From: Eulemur rufifrons
Lineage: Eukaryota > Chordata > Mammalia > Primates > Lemuridae
Assembly (NCBI RefSeq): GCF_041146395.1
Contig: NC_090996.1
Location: 28,606,738-28,670,737, forward strand
Direction of reading: 5' to 3'
Length of the DNA: 64,000 bases
In this document: one piece after another, positions 38,691 to 50,290 of the stretch
Numbering within the stretch: position 1 is the first letter of the stretch
Layout: the number at the start of each line of letters is the position of its first letter
Program-made: the position numbers and the translations under genes
The notes under the pieces: generated by a model
The model's input: only the letters and a program-made list of their open reading frames with translations
The model's database searches: none
What the model was told of the DNA's origin: nothing

Positions 38691-38905
38691 GGGAGGAGGG
38701 GAGTGAGGAGGGGAGGGAGGAGAGAGGTTGGGAGGGAGGAGGGGAGGGAGGAGGGAGGAGGGGAGGGAGGAGGGAGGAGGGAGGAGGGGAGGGAGGAGGG
38801 AGGAGGGGAGGGAGGAGGGAGGAGGGGAGGGAGGAGGGAGGAGGGAGGAGAGGAGGGAGGAGGGGAGGGAGGAGGGAAGAGGGGAGGGAGGAGGGAGGAG
38901 GAACA
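38690..38905 (+). repeat. Polypurine minisatellite (GGGAGGA)n
   Basis: About 215 bp made almost only of G and A, in GGAGGGAGGAGGGA units; near-perfect mirror symmetry, able to form triplex DNA. Grown at the tail of the L2. Confidence 0.97.
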
Positions 38906-39465
38906 GAGAGGCCTGGAACCCGCAGCTGTTTGCAAGTGTGGGCCGTTTATCCTGCTTCTCTGTATTTTATCCTCTCATGACGTTGCCACGCGCCACTCTG
39001 GGTAATCAAAAAAGAGTTGTTTTCAGGGAGACATGAGCAGGGAGGGGGCTTGTAAGCTGTGCGGGCCTTTTCAGCTCAGGGGGACCCCAAGACACCCCCA
39101 CCCTGCCGCTGGGAGCCCAGGGCCGGGAGTGGCAGCGGCCATGCGGCCTGCGGGCAGCAGCAGCGAGAGAGGCGACAGGAAACTTGACAGGACAGGCTGT
39201 TCCCAGCCTACCGAGAACCGAGAGGCCAGAGGACATGCTGTTCAGGGCTGAGACCTGCCTGCCCCAGCCCCTCCCGCCCGGGGGAAGTGTCACCAGCGTC
39301 CAGGGCGGGGACCTCTGCCCTGGCCTGGGGATCGCTGGTGGCTTCTCTGATCTCTACGAGGAACTCGGCCTGCGTGCTTTCCAGGAACGCTTCCTGCCAC
39401 CGGCAGGCAGAGGGTTCGCGCCCCGGTCTGGGTCTGGGGGGGTGAAGGGGCGGCCCAGCCCCGCT
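38906..39465. other. Unassigned spacer
   Basis: Contains a duplicated AGCTGCGCCACC unit at about 39480-39505 just beyond its end; no gene seen. Confidence 0.4.
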
Positions 39466-39469
39466 CTGC

Positions 39470-39560
39470 CCAGCGCCACCAGCTGCGCCACCAGCTGCGC
39501 CACCTCAGACGCACACTCACCTCTCTGCGCCTCAGCTTCCCTGCCTGCGAAACAGAGAAA
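39470..39560 (+). repeat. MIR fragment
   Basis: ACACTCACCTCTCTGCGCCT, CAGCTTCCCTGCCTGCGAAA. Confidence 0.55.
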
Positions 39561-39619
39561 ACAGGGCGCCACGTGCAGGCGTATCGTGGGGCTTCCGGGC
39601 AAAGGCTGAGTTTTGTTTC

Positions 39620-40625
39620 ACCATTAATTACTTCTTAAAACAAAAATTGTGGTAAAATACACAGAACAAGACTCACCACTGTACACGGGCAGTTCGGTGG
39701 ATTTCGTGCATTCGTCATGTGAACCATCAATCCAGTTTCAGAACATCTTCATCAGCTAAAATAAACCCTGTCCCCACCCAGTCGCTCCCTATTGCCCCGC
39801 CCCGCCCCTGCTGAGGCCGCATCTACTCTCTGTGCCCGTGGATTTGTCTGTTGTGGAAGCAAACAACACGTGGCCTTTTGTGTCGGTGTCTCGCGCTCAA
39901 TGCGACGTTTGCAAGCGTCATCTGTGTTGTGGCACGAGCCAGCACGTCCTTCCTACGATTCCACAGGCATCGGTTACCTTTAGAAAATGACTTCAGAAAG
40001 TGTCTATTGAAGTGGAACACAATTGTGCTCACCGGAATGTCCACCTCGATGAGTTCTGACACAGGCGTACAGCCGCGGAACCACCACCCAGAGTGAGATC
40101 GAGGGACCCCAGAAAGTTCCCGCAGATCCGCCCCGGCTCCTAGGCAGAGGTAGCCGCCGCTGTGACTTTTGTCACCGTTGACAACTTTGGCCGATTGCTC
40201 CAGGTAAGTGTGCTCGGACGCGGGTGATGTTTTACAGCTGACGCCTTTCGCTCAGCGCCACATCTGTGAGCGCCACCCGCGTGGCAGCAGCACGACTTGT
40301 CCTTGTCCTTGCTGAGTGGTACTTCGTTGTGTGGCTGTATCGAACCTTATCCATTATCCTGCGGGTGGACATCCGGGTTGTCCCCCACTCGGGGCTACCC
40401 TGAGCCGTGCCGCGGTGACCCTCGCTGTGTGTGCCAAGGCAGGGGTCTCTGGGTCACAGGGCAGGTGTATGGGCAGCTCTGGGGGACGCCACCTGTTTTC
40501 CAAAGGGGCTGAACGGTTTCCGTTCCCCCCAGTGGTGCCTGTACACTCGGTGTGGCTGGCCTCGCCCATTTTAGTCTTTCTCCTGAGGGGAGCTGCCACT
40601 CCGATTAAATAAATATAATAACGAG
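39620..40625 (+). mobile_element. L1 3'-end fragment(s)
   Basis: About 1 kb of old L1 3' region, probably two overlapping pieces: AAAATTGTGGTAAAATACAC, GTGGATTTCGTGCATTCGTC, GTGGATTTGTCTGTTGTGG; then AGTTCTGACACAGGCGTACA, CCACATCTGTGAGCGCCACC, TGAGTGGTACTTCGTTGTGT, GGACATCCGGGTTGTCCCCC. Confidence 0.8.
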
Positions 40626-40699
40626 AGAAAATAAGATAAACACCTGCACACACAGCGAAGCAGACAGGTTAACTGTTTCCAAAGGTGACTTTACAGAGT

Positions 40700-40905
40700 T
40701 GACAATGCCAGCAGCGATGCCTTCCAGCAGTTTCCACGCCCCACACACTGGGCCAAGTACAAGTACTAACCTCTCGAATCCTCACGACCATCCTGTGAGG
40801 TCCAGTTATTATCCCCATTTTACAGATGTGGAAACTGAGGCACAGAAGACATCACATGGGCTGCTGAGGTCACAGAGCCAGCAGAAGCAGCCTAGTCACA
40901 AGAAC
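40700..40905 (-). repeat. MIR SINE
   Basis: AATCCTCACGACCATCCTGT, TTATTATCCCCATTTTACAG, ATGTGGAAACTGAGGCACAG. Confidence 0.9.
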
Positions 40906-41024
40906 CCCAGCCTTCTCCAGGCGTCCACTCTGCCCCAGCCCTGGCAGGCTGGGCTTGGGGAGTTGTCAAAAGGTCCCCTGGAGCTCTAGCGCAGAGGGGT
41001 GAATGGAGCCCAACTCTCACCCTG

Positions 41025-41212
41025 CAGCCGCCCTCACACGCCCACACACCCACGCACACTCATAGGGACACACACGCATCGCAGCCTCACACACTATACA
41101 CACACCACATGCTCTTTCATCCCACATACTCTCACACACGCTTGCACACTTGCACACTCACGCATCACACACACTGCACACCCTGACACACACACACACA
41201 CACACACACACG
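41025..41212 (+). repeat. CA-rich simple sequence
   Basis: Interrupted ACAC/CACG tract ending in a clean (CA)11 at about 41190-41212. Confidence 0.9.
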
Positions 41213-41449
41213 GCCTGGAGAGAGCAGAGACTAGGCTGCAACACTTTCATACAAAGGTGGTGGCAGGCAAGGGGACATTACTGCAAAGCTAATTCCCCAT
41301 TCCTGCTCCCTCCTGTACTAAAATCTGAGAAGGGTTCTATGGAAAACGTCCCCCTGGGCAGTACTGGCAACTTCTGGAGGGGCCGGGGGGACAGCCCCAA
41401 GCTGCCATGCCCACTGCCCTGTGCCATGCTTGGGACCAGCAACCTTCCT

Positions 41450-41590
41450 TGGAGCATTTCTCTCGACCCTCATAACGGGCCCACGAGGTAGGATGTTATC
41501 CCCATCTTGCAGAGGAGGAAACTGAGGCCCAGAGCAGGAAGTCTCTCACTCAAGGCTGTGCCCAGCATTTGCCTGTGTGCTTTCAAATCC
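41450..41590 (-). repeat. MIR fragment
   Basis: CGACCCTCATAACGGGCCCA, TGTTATCCCCATCTTGCAGA, GGAGGAAACTGAGGCCCAGA. Confidence 0.85.
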
Positions 41591-41911
41591 ATCCTCCTGC
41601 TCAACTCTGCATGGTGAGGAACAACATTTCCCAGCTGGGTGTGGCCGGTGGGAGTCATGGCAGGAGGCTGGAGGGTGGGAGGGAGAAACCAGGGTGTTTC
41701 TCCCTCTCTCTGTCTCAAGTGGCATCTTTGTAGCAGCAGGGACTTCTCTGTGGCTCCAGGTCCCTGGCAAAGTCCCTCCTTCTGAACACTTCCACTGTCA
41801 CTTCTGTATTCCAGATGGCCTCAGCTCCTGGGCTCTGGGAACACTGGCTCCTCCCTTGGAGGGGTATTGGCTTTCTGCTGATGCTAATCATGAAACCATT
41901 TCCCTCTGTTT
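41591..41911. other. Unassigned spacer
   Basis: No gene or repeat recognised between the MIR and the Alu. Confidence 0.4.
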
Positions 41912-41925
41912 GAAATACCTGGTAT

Positions 41926-42250
41926 GGCCGGGTGCGGTGGCTCACGCCTGTAACCCTAGCACTGTGGGAGGCCGAGGCAGGAGGATCGCTCGAGCTCAGG
42001 AGTTTGAGACCAGCCTGAGCAAGAGTGAGACCCCATCTCTACCAAAATAGTAAAAATCAGCCAGGTGTGGTGGTGCACACTTGTAGTCCAGTCACTCAGG
42101 AGGCTGAGACAAGAGGATCCCTTGAGCCCAGGAGTTTGAGGTTGCTGTGAGCTAGGCTGACGCCACGGCACTGTAGTCCTGGTGACAAACTGTGACTCTG
42201 TCTCAAAATAAATAAATAAATAAAAATTTAAAAATTAAAAAAAAAAAAAA
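41926..42250 (+). mobile_element. Strepsirrhine-type Alu
   Basis: GGCCGGGTGCGGTGGCTCAC, GCTCAGGAGTTTGAGACCAG, TTTGAGGTTGCTGTGAGCTA, GGCTGACGCCACGGCACTG, then an A/T-rich tail. Target duplication GAAATACCTGGTATGG at 41912-41927 and GAAATACGTGGTATGG at 42251-42266 (one mismatch). Confidence 0.95.
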
Positions 42251-42274
42251 GAAATACGTGGTATGGTTTCTGTT

Positions 42275-42385
42275 TTCTTGACTGGCCTGTGACTAATATG
42301 TGGCGGGACAGAGATTTGAACTCAGATCATCTGACTCCTCAGACTGCAGGTTTAACCGTCACGCAACACGGCCTCTTAGCTGAGC
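42275..42385 (-). repeat. MIR fragment
   Basis: GACAGAGATTTGAACTCAGA, TCATCTGACTCCTCAGACTG, TTTAACCGTCACGCAACACG. Confidence 0.65.
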
Positions 42386-42389
42386 CTTC

Positions 42390-42880
42390 CTTTGAAGTGT
42401 GTCTGCAGCGCCAGCGACTGCCCCATGTATAGGCTGCTCTCGCCTCTTTCTGTCTAATAGAGCTGAGTTGCAATACCACCCATCACCAGTAGGGGGAAGC
42501 CCCCAGCGGGAAGTGTTTCGACAGAATTCCGCGTTTAGAAAGCTTTCCTCCTACTAAAGGAAGTAATATAATAACTTCATTTGTTTGCTAATCAGCCAGG
42601 TAGTTAACTGTAAGACCCTCTGGCCAGTCGAGATTCTCAATGGACAGAATTCCTGGCAAGAGTGGAGAGCTTACACATTCCTCCCTGCCTACAGACCTTG
42701 GCAGGGAGAGTAGGTGTATAATTTCCAATTAGTTTTTGCCAAAAATAGCTCCCAGAGGCCCTAGGCATGGAACGTCTGATCCAACCCAGTGTGTTCACTA
42801 GGTCTAGAAACTTATGGTTGAGCCTGTAAGTTCAGCACAGCGAGTTGCGTCCCTCCTTTAGCAGACAGCCCAGGAGGAGA
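42390..42880. other. Repeat-free block, candidate conserved non-coding DNA
   Basis: About 490 bp of mixed composition with no recognisable repeat and stops in all frames; AT-rich cores such as GAAGTAATATAATAACTTCA and TGTTTGCTAATCAGCCAGG. Confidence 0.3.
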
Positions 42881-42884
42881 GTGG

Positions 42885-42990
42885 GTCTGCAGGCAGAAAG
42901 ACCCAGATCTTCCAGTTACCTGCTGTGAGGCCTTGGGCAAGTTGCTGAACCTCTCTGGGCTTTAGTTTCCTTCTCTGTAAAAGGCGGGCC
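42885..42990 (+). repeat. MIR fragment
   Basis: CTGTGAGGCCTTGGGCAAGT, GAACCTCTCTGGGCTTTAG, TTCCTTCTCTGTAAAAGGCG. Confidence 0.85.
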
Positions 42991-42994
42991 TCTT

Positions 42995-43225
42995 TGTGTG
43001 TCTTGGGCTTCCTCCCAGCATGGCAGCCTCCACAGGCGTCAGACTTCTTGCGTGGCAGGTCAGGGCTCCCAGAGCAAGTGTTCCTAGCAAACAAGGTGGA
43101 ACCGCATGGCCTTTTATGACCCAGGCTTGGACAGCACACGGCCTCACTTCTGCAGTACTCTCCTGGTTGACTTCATCAAAATGCCACTCAAATTCACAGG
43201 GAGGAGATAGTCACAGCGCCGAACA
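42995..43225 (+). mobile_element. Old LTR-like remnant
   Basis: CAGCATGGCAGCCTCCACAG, GCGTGGCAGGTCAGGGCTCC, GAACCGCATGGCCTTTTATG, CAAATTCACAGGGAGGAGAT: same family as 55738-56060. Confidence 0.6.
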
Positions 43226-43259
43226 CTTTTGGGCTGTGTTTTCAAAGCACCACCCGCTT

Positions 43260-43515
43260 TGACTTAGCCATTCCACTCCTGAGTAATACTCTGCCCGATA
43301 TTGGAAACGAACCCACACAAAGACAGTCATTGCAGCTGGGATTGTAGTAGCAATTGATCAGGAGTGACCCAAAGGTCTATCGATAGAGATCTGGGTAAAA
43401 AAATCGCGGTGCCCCTGCGCAGTGGAAAACTATGCAGTTAAAATAAATAAGGCCATTCTATGTATATTGATATAGAACTAGTCTGGAGACTGTGGTGCAG
43501 AGAAATAAGCAAGGT
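43260..43515 (+). mobile_element. L1 3'-region fragment
   Basis: TAGCCATTCCACTCCTGAGT, GTCATTGCAGCTGGGATTGT, GTGGAAAACTATGCAGTTAA, GTGCAGAGAAATAAGCAAGG. Confidence 0.7.
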
Positions 43516-43985
43516 GTAGGACAGTCAGCGTGGAAAACAGCCTCCAGATGACACGCCATTCTCACCTCCTGGTGCTCGGGCCCTGCTGTGGTCCCCTCCC
43601 ACGTCACCTGAGGCTGACCCACGCGATTAGGAGATGGTGGAAGTGCGTCTTCTGAGGCTAGATCATAAATGACACTGCGGCTCCCCTCTGCCGCCTCTTG
43701 GATCGCTTGCCCTGACGGAAGCCAGCCGCCACGTTGTGAGCACGTGCCAGCAGCCCTGTGGAGACATCCACGCGCCGAGGAACTGAGGCCTCCTGCCACG
43801 AGCCACGTGAACGAGCCACCCAGAAAGCGGAGCCTCCAGCCCCAGTCGAGCCTTATGATGGCGGCAGCCCTGGCCGACTACTTGACCGCCACCCAAACTC
43901 CTGCCCCTCAGAAACCGTGATAGGGATGTTTCCAGCCGATAGGTTTTGGGATAACTTGTTACGCAGTGATAGGTAGCCAACACAG
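43516..43985 (+). mobile_element. MLT1-type LTR
   Basis: AGATGGTGGAAGTGCGTCTT, TCTGAGGCTAGATCATAAAT, AGTCGAGCCTTATGATGG, GTTTTGGGATAACTTGTTAC, GCAGTGATAGGTAGCCAACA. Solo LTR, no retroviral genes. Confidence 0.65.
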
Positions 43986-44072
43986 TATGTTTGAGTAAAC
44001 GCACTAACTCTCTCTGGAAGGAAACGTAAGGAACTGGTATCAGGGATGGGACTGCATGGCTAAGGGACAAGA

Positions 44073-44092
44073 TAAAGAGAGAGAGAGAGAGA
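44073..44092 (+). repeat. (GA)n microsatellite
   Basis: Ten AG units. Confidence 0.95.
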
Positions 44093-44299
44093 GCCTTTTT
44101 TCTCTGTTGCATTTTGAACCATTCTTTTAAAAAGACGAACTTAATGTCAAATAAAGAGATAAAAGTGCTTGCCGCAGCTGAGGCAGCCCTCAGTAAGCAG
44201 CAGCGGGATCATTCATTCTACAAACGCTCCTCGAGGTGCCAGGAGCTCCCGTGAGCGCGTGTTGGGGGGTCCACACAGGGGTCTGTGAAGACCAGGGAA

Positions 44300-44480
44300 G
44301 GCCAGGGGCTGAGAGTCACATAGAGCCCCACCGTGTACTGGCTGTGCACTTGGGGCAAGTCGCTTAACCTCTCTGGGCTTCGGTCTCCTCATCTGAAAAC
44401 CAGGGCTCCTCCGCACAGCGATGGGGGCCAAGTGTTCAGCTGCAGGCCAGGCATGGGGCAGACACTGTAGGATTTGGCTG
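44300..44480 (+). repeat. MIR SINE
   Basis: CACTTGGGGCAAGTCGCTTA, ACCTCTCTGGGCTTCGGTCT, CCTCATCTGAAAACCAGGGC. Confidence 0.8.
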
Positions 44481-47400
44481 TCAGTACTAATAAGGGCCAC
44501 AGAACCTGTCCTGGCCAAGGAGAAGGGAGACACCCAATGAGCGCCTTGTCGCCATCCCTGGAGGCTGGGCGAGGGGGTTATGAAGGCTGGAAGGGGGCAC
44601 CAAAGAGAGAGACTCGCGCCCCAGGATCACCTGCCCACCCAGCACCCCAGCGCACCCTGCCCCTTGCAGGACACAGGGGGCAGCCCCGATGGCAGGGGGT
44701 CCGCGTCTGGCGGACAAGTGCAGAGCAGGGGTGGCTCTCGCTCCAGGAAGAAGAGGCGCGCCCTCTCCCAGCGCCCCGGGTGCCACACACCCCTGTGCTC
44801 TAGCCCCGCCCCGGGACCCACTGCTAGGAAGAGGGCAGGGCAGGGCCCCACCGACCGCGAGGCTTCACCTGGAGGAGTGTGAGGTCATGGGGTGCCCGGG
44901 GCACTTGGCTTTCTCACCGTGCTGTGCTAGGAAGGGCGCCTGCATGACTGGCACCCTCACACCGAGATGACTCCACAGGGTGCTGGGGCAGGGCGGTGGG
45001 GCAGGGCTGCCGGGGAATTCCCACCTAGGAAAGCTGGCATCAGCCCGGTGGGCAGGAGGGGTGTCAGGGAGCCGGGCTGAGGCTTGCTGTTGCTGAGCGA
45101 CCTTGGCAAGTCGCTTCTCTTTCAGAGACCGGCCCTCCCCATGTGTTGCCTGAGGCATGTCCTCTGGGCCCTGAAGGGTTTACAAGCTGCTGGAGTCGAG
45201 GCAGGATGGGAGGAGGGGCTGCCGTGCCCGAGGATGCCTGGAGACTGCTCCCCTCTGGGGCAAGTCCCTGGAGGGGCCACCTCCTGCCTTGGCCAGGGAG
45301 GGGGCGCTTTGCTCATGACTCACACTTTCTGGGACCAGCCTTGTCCCCTGGGAGGCACTTGCCAGGAAGGCCCTGATCTGGCCCCTCTGCCCCGTGCAGA
45401 TGTCTCCGCCTCAGCTGCACCCAGCCAAGGCCAGCCCCGCCGTGCAGCCGGGAGGGGACAGCGCCGGGCCGGGGGCCTTTGTCTGGATAGAGAACTGCAT
45501 CTGTGCTCGGCCCAGTCGCTGCCCAGGTGCACTTTGGCAACATGAAACCAGGATAACGACCTGTCCCCAAGGAAACTGTCCCCCGCACACCCCCAGCGAG
45601 GGCTCCCTGTCTAGTACAGCCCAGACCAGCCATCCCTGCGCAAGCCAAAACCTTGTGCATCTCCTCCCGCCTTAGCCCCCAAATCTGAAGTCACTGTCCT
45701 TAGTGAGGGTTCCCTAGAAGGTGACCCTAGACGAGGGTTTGGTGACCGTGACGTGGTGGTGGGTCATCCCTTGTGGGTCCTGATCAGGGGCAAGTGAGCT
45801 GGAGGGTCACGGCCCCCACCCCCTTCGTGGCTGCCCCCAGGGTGGGGCAGGGATTCCCCAGCGCTCTGGCCGTCGGGGCGCCGGCGCAGCGGGCCCCAGC
45901 AGCGATGGGGGGGGGGCAATGGCAGAGGTGCGGGTGCCGCTGCTGGCAGGGAAGGCGCCCGGGAGGAGGAGGCAGAGGGAGGGGTGGACAGAGCTGCTAC
46001 AGCTGCCAGATGCTCTCGGTTTGACCTCTGATTGTTTCTGGAAAACGTTTGCTTCCCTCCCTCCCCACGGCTGCCTTAGCTCTCACCGGGACACCCAGCA
46101 GCCTCCCAGCTGCACTCTCGATGGCCCCACGAGCCGCTGTCCTCGCAGCAGCAGCGGGGACTTCCCAAGTGCCAACCTGAGCCAGTCACCCCCGGCCCTC
46201 AGTGGCTGCAAAGTCAGCTGCCTCCAGGCGCAGGGGGGTGACACGAATGAACGGGTCGAGGGTGGCCGGCGCAAGCCCACAGTCCTCCCCAGATACCTGT
46301 TTGACGGAGACAGGGGTTGGCAAGGTGACAGCGTAAGTGTGACGATGGGTCTGTGCAGTGCAGCTCCCGGGGAGGGGAGGGCACAGGCCGGGCCCCAAAG
46401 GGGCAGCCCCTGCGCTCGTCCTCCAGCAAGCCCTGGCCAGCGTTGGGACCCGCCTGGGTCTCCCTTTACCCGTGTCCTGCAGGGCTTGGCTCCGGTTGTC
46501 AACGTGAATTGCTTCCTCCGTTGCTGATCCGTCTCCCCCGGCAGGCTGGGTGCCGCTGGGTGCCTGGCGCGGCCGCTTCGGGCAGCGAGAGAGGCAGGAA
46601 CGCCAGGGGCTGCCCCGAGGAGCCACCTGCCGAGGCTGTGCGTGTTCCCCGCTTTGCAGAGAAGGAAACGCGGCACGGTGAGGTTGAGAAGCTGACACAC
46701 AGAGAGCCCATTTGGGTCCCAGGGCCCCACTTAGCATTTAAATTGTATGATTTGGGGAAAGAAAAAAAAAATCAAGTGTCTTATGCGACTCTGTGTTCTA
46801 AGTTCTCATCCCTAGAATGGCCCCAGGATGACCCCAGGATATTCTTCCAAGGGATGGGACTCTCGGGACTCCCAGGGACGAGGCCAGTGCTGTTTGGGGT
46901 GAAGGGGTGAGCCCTGGAGTTGGCATCCACCCCACCCCCACTCCCTCTGGACAGCTCCCTGCCGAGGGGACTCTGGCTGGCAGGGGCGGCCAGGTGCCCC
47001 GTGCTCTGTGTCCCGTCCCCTCATTTTCCCAGCCTGATTCCCCTTCGTGTGTTCCCAGACCCCAACACCCCCCGCCAAGTCCCTCTTTCTGGACAGAAGT
47101 GGCCCTCAGGCTGTGCCCTTCCTCAAGAACCCGTGGCCAAGGGGCCTGGGCAGTGGTGGCATTCGGGGACCTGTTTCCCATTCTTAAATAGCTGCAGGTC
47201 TGTGTCAACTTGGCCGGGAGGCACCAGCACAAACTGAGCCCTGGCGCCGAGACCCGAGAAGCAATCAGAGCTGTCCAAGGGTGAGACACCCGGGACCCTC
47301 ATGCAGGCAGCCAGGCAGGTCCAACCCCACTCTCCTGTGGTCCTGTCAGGCCACCCAAACCTTCGATGGCTCCCCGTGGCCGGCCAGCCACACTGAATCC

Positions 47401-47520
47401 CAGCTCTGCCGTGGTCCCCTGCCACAGCCTCCAGGACCACCTGCTGGAACGACTGCAGGAGTGGCTCGGCTGGTCTCTGGCTCTCCCAGCCTTGCCCCGC
47501 CTGGTCTGGCTTCCGCCAGC
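44481..47520. other. Long GC-rich stretch without recognised genes
   Basis: Mostly unique-looking GC-rich DNA. Small MIR-like cores at about 45090-45125 (GAGCGACCTTGGCAAGTCGC) and 46645-46690 (TTTGCAGAGAAGGAAACGCG). An A9 run at 46764. Many overlapping open frames on both strands with no domain, so none is called. Confidence 0.4.
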
Positions 47521-47524
47521 ACCA

Positions 47525-47665
47525 GACTGAGCTTCCTGAAATGCAAATCAGATCAAGTCCCACCTCCAGTCAAAATATGTCACTGGGGCCCCACTGCCTG
47601 CAGGGTGGCAGCCAAGCTTGCTCCTGGCCTGGCATTCGGGATCTGCCGTCTTGGGTCTGCTCCCT
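47525..47665 (+). repeat. L2 fragment
   Basis: GAAATGCAAATCAGATCAAG, TCCCACCTCCAGTCAAAATA, GTGGCAGCCAAGCTTGCTCC. Confidence 0.6.
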
Positions 47666-47839
47666 GCCAGCTCCACCCTGAGCCCCACACTCGGACCCCA
47701 GTCAGCAGTCACCCCAACATTCCCTGGGCCGTCCCTGGACCCTGGCCTTGACCTGGTCAGCTGCTTCCTGCACCCAGGTGCACGTCCCGGCCTTCTTTCC
47801 ACATTGATTCCAGTGGTATCCCCAAGAGGAGACTCCAGG

Positions 47840-48190
47840 GTTCTTAGTGACAAATGATAGAATCCAACTGTGCTCACTTAAACAGAAGAAGAACACAGTA
47901 AACAGATATTTGGGTGCTCGCAGAACCCCCAGGAAGGCAGGAGGCCCACAGGAAACAGAAAGCAGGAAGGGGAGGCCAGATCTCACCCCATTCCCACAAC
48001 AGAGCCAGCCTGGGATGTTTTGCTTCTTCGCATCTGCCCTGGAGCTCCATGTGGCTTGGGCTCCCTCCAGAAGTTCTCTGTCCTCCTCTGCGGGCGGGAC
48101 CCGCTGCCTGTTTAAACTCCAGAGCAGGAGCTTCTGATTGGCTGAGCCCAGTCACATGTCACACCCTAGCTGCAAGGGAGGCGGCAAAGG
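47840..48190. repeat. Ancient repeat remnant, family unsure
   Basis: GACAAATGATAGAATCCAAC, GAGCTCCATGTGGCTTGGGC, CTTCTGATTGGCTGAGCCCA, GTCACATGTCACACCC; the same element may be at 56970-57240. Confidence 0.4.
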
Positions 48191-48940
48191 GGGTGTGGGC
48201 TGTCTGGGCTCCTCCCGTGGGAGGTGGGCTCTGCCTTGCCCGTAGTCCCGCATGGGGGGAGTTTCCTAAAAGTGGGAAGGGGGTTCGGACAGTGGGGGCT
48301 CACAGATGACCAAAGTTCTGTGCCTCCCCAGTCCCCAGCACCACCCACCTCTGGCACAGTCGAATGCCTAGTCATTCAGTCCTTGATATGTCCCTCTGCC
48401 TGGTCCCACGTCCAGCACTTCGTCAACCCTGTAGGCTGAATGTCCTACAGTGTCCGGCGCCTGTATGCATTTCCGCATCTCCCCTCCTCCTCTGCGCCAG
48501 CTCCTCATGGAGCACCCAGTCCTGTGGAGGAGAGAGGCACTGAAGGGATGAGGACAGCCCAGGGTGGTGCATGCTGTGAAGGGGACATGGAGGGGGGCTG
48601 GGGAAGCCAAAGGAGGCACCTGGTCCAGCTGGGGGCACCCAGGAAGGCTTCCTGGGGGTGGCAATGCTGAGTCTTGAGGGACAGTAGGAGTTATAGAAAC
48701 AGGGTGCAGGAAACAGGCTGCACCCCAGGTGCATCCCAGGCTGGGGCCTGCTTGCTGCTGGTTACAGGGCCTGACTTTGAGCAAGGGCCGGGTGCCAGGG
48801 CAGTGGTGTGACACGGTCAGACGTGAGCTTGAGAATGCCCCTGCGGACAGCCTGAGGAGGGTCTGGAAGGATCCATCAGCTTCCAGCGGCAAGCGGAAGT
48901 TTGCCACTGCTGCTGGGGCACGTCCGGGCAGGAAGGAGAG
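48191..48940. other. Unassigned spacer, partly L2-like
   Basis: GGAAGGCTTCCTGGGGGTGG near 48643 and GCCAGGGCAGTGGTGTGACA near 48793 resemble reversed L2; the rest is unassigned. Confidence 0.4.
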
Positions 48941-48944
48941 AGGA

Positions 48945-49030
48945 GAGACCCGGGCAAGTCCCTGGCCCGGTCTGGTGTCCTCAGTTTCCTTATTTGTAAA
49001 TAGAGGGGTTTAGGGATCTCTAGGACAAGA
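48945..49030 (+). repeat. MIR fragment
   Basis: GTGTCCTCAGTTTCCTTATT, TGTAAATAGAGGGGTTTAGG. Confidence 0.65.
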
Positions 49031-50165
49031 TCTGAGACCAGCACGGCCACCCACTTCCTGCTCCTGTTGGACCCGCGCCCAGGATGTACCGGGACCGAGA
49101 CAGAGGTGGGGACAGCCACGGCCCAGCTCTCCCAGGCGGCAGGTCCAGGCGGGATGGACACGGAAGGGTGGCCCAGCCCAGGCTGAAGAGGGCTTTCCCG
49201 GCAGCTCCCAGCGGGCTCGCAGGCTCCGCGTGGAGAGTGCGCCAGGGAAGAACGGGATCTTCGTCATTTGCAACAGTGCTCCCGTGTCAGCCCCGCTGGG
49301 AGTCACTGCCCTCATTCCGGGAAGGCTGCCCCAGGAAAGGCCCTGGCTTCCCCCATTTGCATGGCCCAGTACCAGGAAGCAGGACTCACGTTATCTCACC
49401 GGCACGGGCTGGGCCTGGCCAGGCCAGCTCAGCGCTCTGCTTGGATGTCCCAGCCTGGGCTGCCTCCCGGACAGCTGGCAGAAGCCCCAGCTGGCTGTCA
49501 TCCGGTGGTGGCTGGACAGGTGGCCGGATACCCCCAAGGCTGTCGCCAGGCCCACCTGGATGTCAGACGTGGAGACTCCAAGCTGCCCAGCTGTGCCCCC
49601 GGGGGAGGAAGGGGGGCTGCCAGCAGCGACAGCTGGGCGCTCCGCTGGGGGCAAAGTGCACGGCGTTATTGCTGCGTTACCCCGGTTCCCAGAAGTGACG
49701 GGGAGACTTTCCGCCTGCAAGGAGTGTGCCTATCTGCTACCTGGTCCTCGTCCAGCTTCCCACAGCTCCTTCCCAGAAAGCCGGGCTTCCAGCAGGAAGC
49801 CTACTTCTCGGATGTCCCTCCCTCTCCAGGTGCTGGGTGGGACGCCACACGCCACGTGCTGAGCTGGGCTCGGAAACCAGGAGTTCAGGGGGCAACCAGC
49901 TTCGCCCTGCCAGAGCCAGGTGCCCTGGGAGCCCCGCGCCCCCCGGGCCTCAGTCGTCCCATGTGCACGACGAGGGCACTTGTGCCCACCTCTCGGGGTT
50001 GGCAGGAGGAGAAACTAGAAGGGGAGGAGCCGTAGAAATACCAGTGACAGTTGCCTTAGGTCGCGATGCTTCTGATGCTCTATGGCAGCTGTTGAAAGGG
50101 AGGCCGGATTTTAACACCACGTGAGGTCAGCCTGGGGGCGGAAGGTTCGCGCCCCCGAGACACCT
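49031..50165. other. GC-rich stretch without recognised genes
   Basis: Open in several plus-strand frames at once (up to 255 codons), which marks GC bias rather than coding. A MIR-like core lies at about 49940-50015. Confidence 0.4.
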
Positions 50166-50169
50166 GCAG

Positions 50170-50290
50170 ACACAGCCCGACCGGCTTTGGGTGCCACCTC
50201 TGCCGCTTGCTGGCGTGGGACTAGGGTGGGCTCCTTAGCTTCCCACGTCTCCAGAATGGGAGTAAGGAGCAGCACCCAGCCCTCAGGGTG
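50170..50290 (+). repeat. MIR fragment
   Basis: GCTTGCTGGCGTGGGACTAG, CTTCCCACGTCTCCAGAATG, GGAGTAAGGAGCAGCACCCA. Confidence 0.5.

Noticed and set aside
49268..50035. 255-codon plus-strand ORF
   Set aside because: Three plus frames are open together over the same GC-rich interval.
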